DNA of 64,000 nt from assembly GCF_014206875.1 (NCBI RefSeq), contig NZ_JACIJO010000002.1, positions 992,001 to 1,056,000 on the forward strand, given 5' to 3'. The position numbers were made by a program, and so were the translations under genes. Below the pieces are notes generated by a model. It saw nothing but the letters and a program-made list of their open reading frames with translations. It was not told where the DNA came from and ran no database searches. Source of the stretch: Algoriphagus iocasae. GTDB taxonomy: Bacteria; Bacteroidota; Bacteroidia; Cytophagales; Cyclobacteriaceae. Positions 63,873 to 64,000 of this stretch are shown here, one piece after another; the stretch's first letter is position 1; every line of letters starts with the position of its first letter.

Positions 63873-64000
63873 TTAAAGTGCGTTTTCTCCTTTGTCGGAG
63901 TTTCTGATTCGATAGGCATCGAGTACATCGTAGACAAAGATTTTTCCATCTCCGATTTCACCTGTTTTTCCTTCGGTCAGGATGCAATTGATGACTGGCT
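63873..64000 (-). CDS. glnK: PII nitrogen regulatory protein, C-terminal fragment (window edge)
   Basis: The last 41 residues of a PII protein; the start lies beyond the right edge. The reading frame gives TGEIGDGKIFVYDVLDAYRI and the final RNSDKGENAL, matching the conserved end of GlnB/GlnK. The T-loop is outside the window. It lies 30 nt upstream of amt on the same strand. Confidence 0.9.
   Translation of the reverse strand, partial: PVINCILTEGKTGEIGDGKIFVYDVLDAYRIRNSDKGENAL

Noticed and set aside
1-64000. Prophage, insertion sequence, integron, CRISPR array, rRNA or tRNA
   Set aside because: I looked on both strands and saw no transposase, integrase, phage structural gene, regular spaced repeats or tRNA-like cloverleaf; the holin-X name alone is not phage evidence.

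Overview
The window is a stretch of chromosome from a Bacteroidota bacterium, most likely a cytophagalean of the Cyclobacteriaceae/Algoriphagus type. This is inferred from content, not from a database match. The signs are a SusC/SusD pair, a type IX secretion C-terminal sorting domain, a DUF4270 lipoprotein, LytTR two-component genes, BatD, a bacterial geranylgeranylglyceryl-phosphate synthase, and repeated TAnnTTTG promoter -7 elements close to start codons. Base composition is moderately AT-rich throughout. I saw no rRNA, tRNA, CRISPR array, insertion sequence or phage, so most of the window looks like core chromosome.

Layout. 1-8.8 kb: an exported GH43-like glycosidase, then ileS-lspA and a SNF2-type helicase. 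8.9-18.5 kb: PIN-PhoH ATPase, a small orphan protein, two LytTR response regulators with one LytS-like kinase, uvrA, then a LOG-family protein coupled to a lytic transglycosylase. 18.6-20.8 kb: a YkgJ-like cysteine-cluster protein, then a tightly overlapping trio of holin-X protein, small membrane protein and GGGP synthase. 20.8-26 kb: AraC-type regulator, acyl-CoA dehydrogenase, and a panC-panD-flippase-Zn peptidase operon. 26.1-35.9 kb: a degenerate one-domain starch-synthase-like protein with a DUF4270 lipoprotein, glmS, a Kazal lipoprotein, prfA, a GNAT, a large T9SS-secreted YCF48 repeat protein and a cytochrome-like lipoprotein.

36.2-49.1 kb is the main accessory region: susC, susD, a giant FG-GAP/ASPIC-UnbV lipoprotein, an FGE-like protein without the active-site cysteines, a Tat-exported Gfo/Idh/MocA oxidoreductase, a Tat-exported hydroxypyruvate-isomerase-like TIM barrel, and a YCF48 lipoprotein, all co-directional. 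It looks like an uptake system joined to an extracytoplasmic oxidise-and-isomerise/cleave pathway for a sugar or glycoside, with no ordinary glycoside hydrolase. It is the best candidate in the window for an under-described system. 49.2-64 kb: a stand-alone HisA-like protein with Trp in place of the catalytic Asp, small secreted proteins, CsaA, a Rieske protein, cysteine desulfurase, glmM, mazG, ridA, fumC, a dicarboxylate symporter, aroC, batD, and amt-glnK running off the right edge.

Non-coding signals of note: TAnnTTTG elements that move the starts of ileS, uvrA and prfA downstream; an 18-bp palindrome carrying two divergent -7 elements at 54991-55008; three alternating TGAGCCGA boxes at 1297-1348; an inverted repeat in the susC leader that would cover its start codon; and short intergenic arrays of degenerate 7-bp repeats at both ends of the window.
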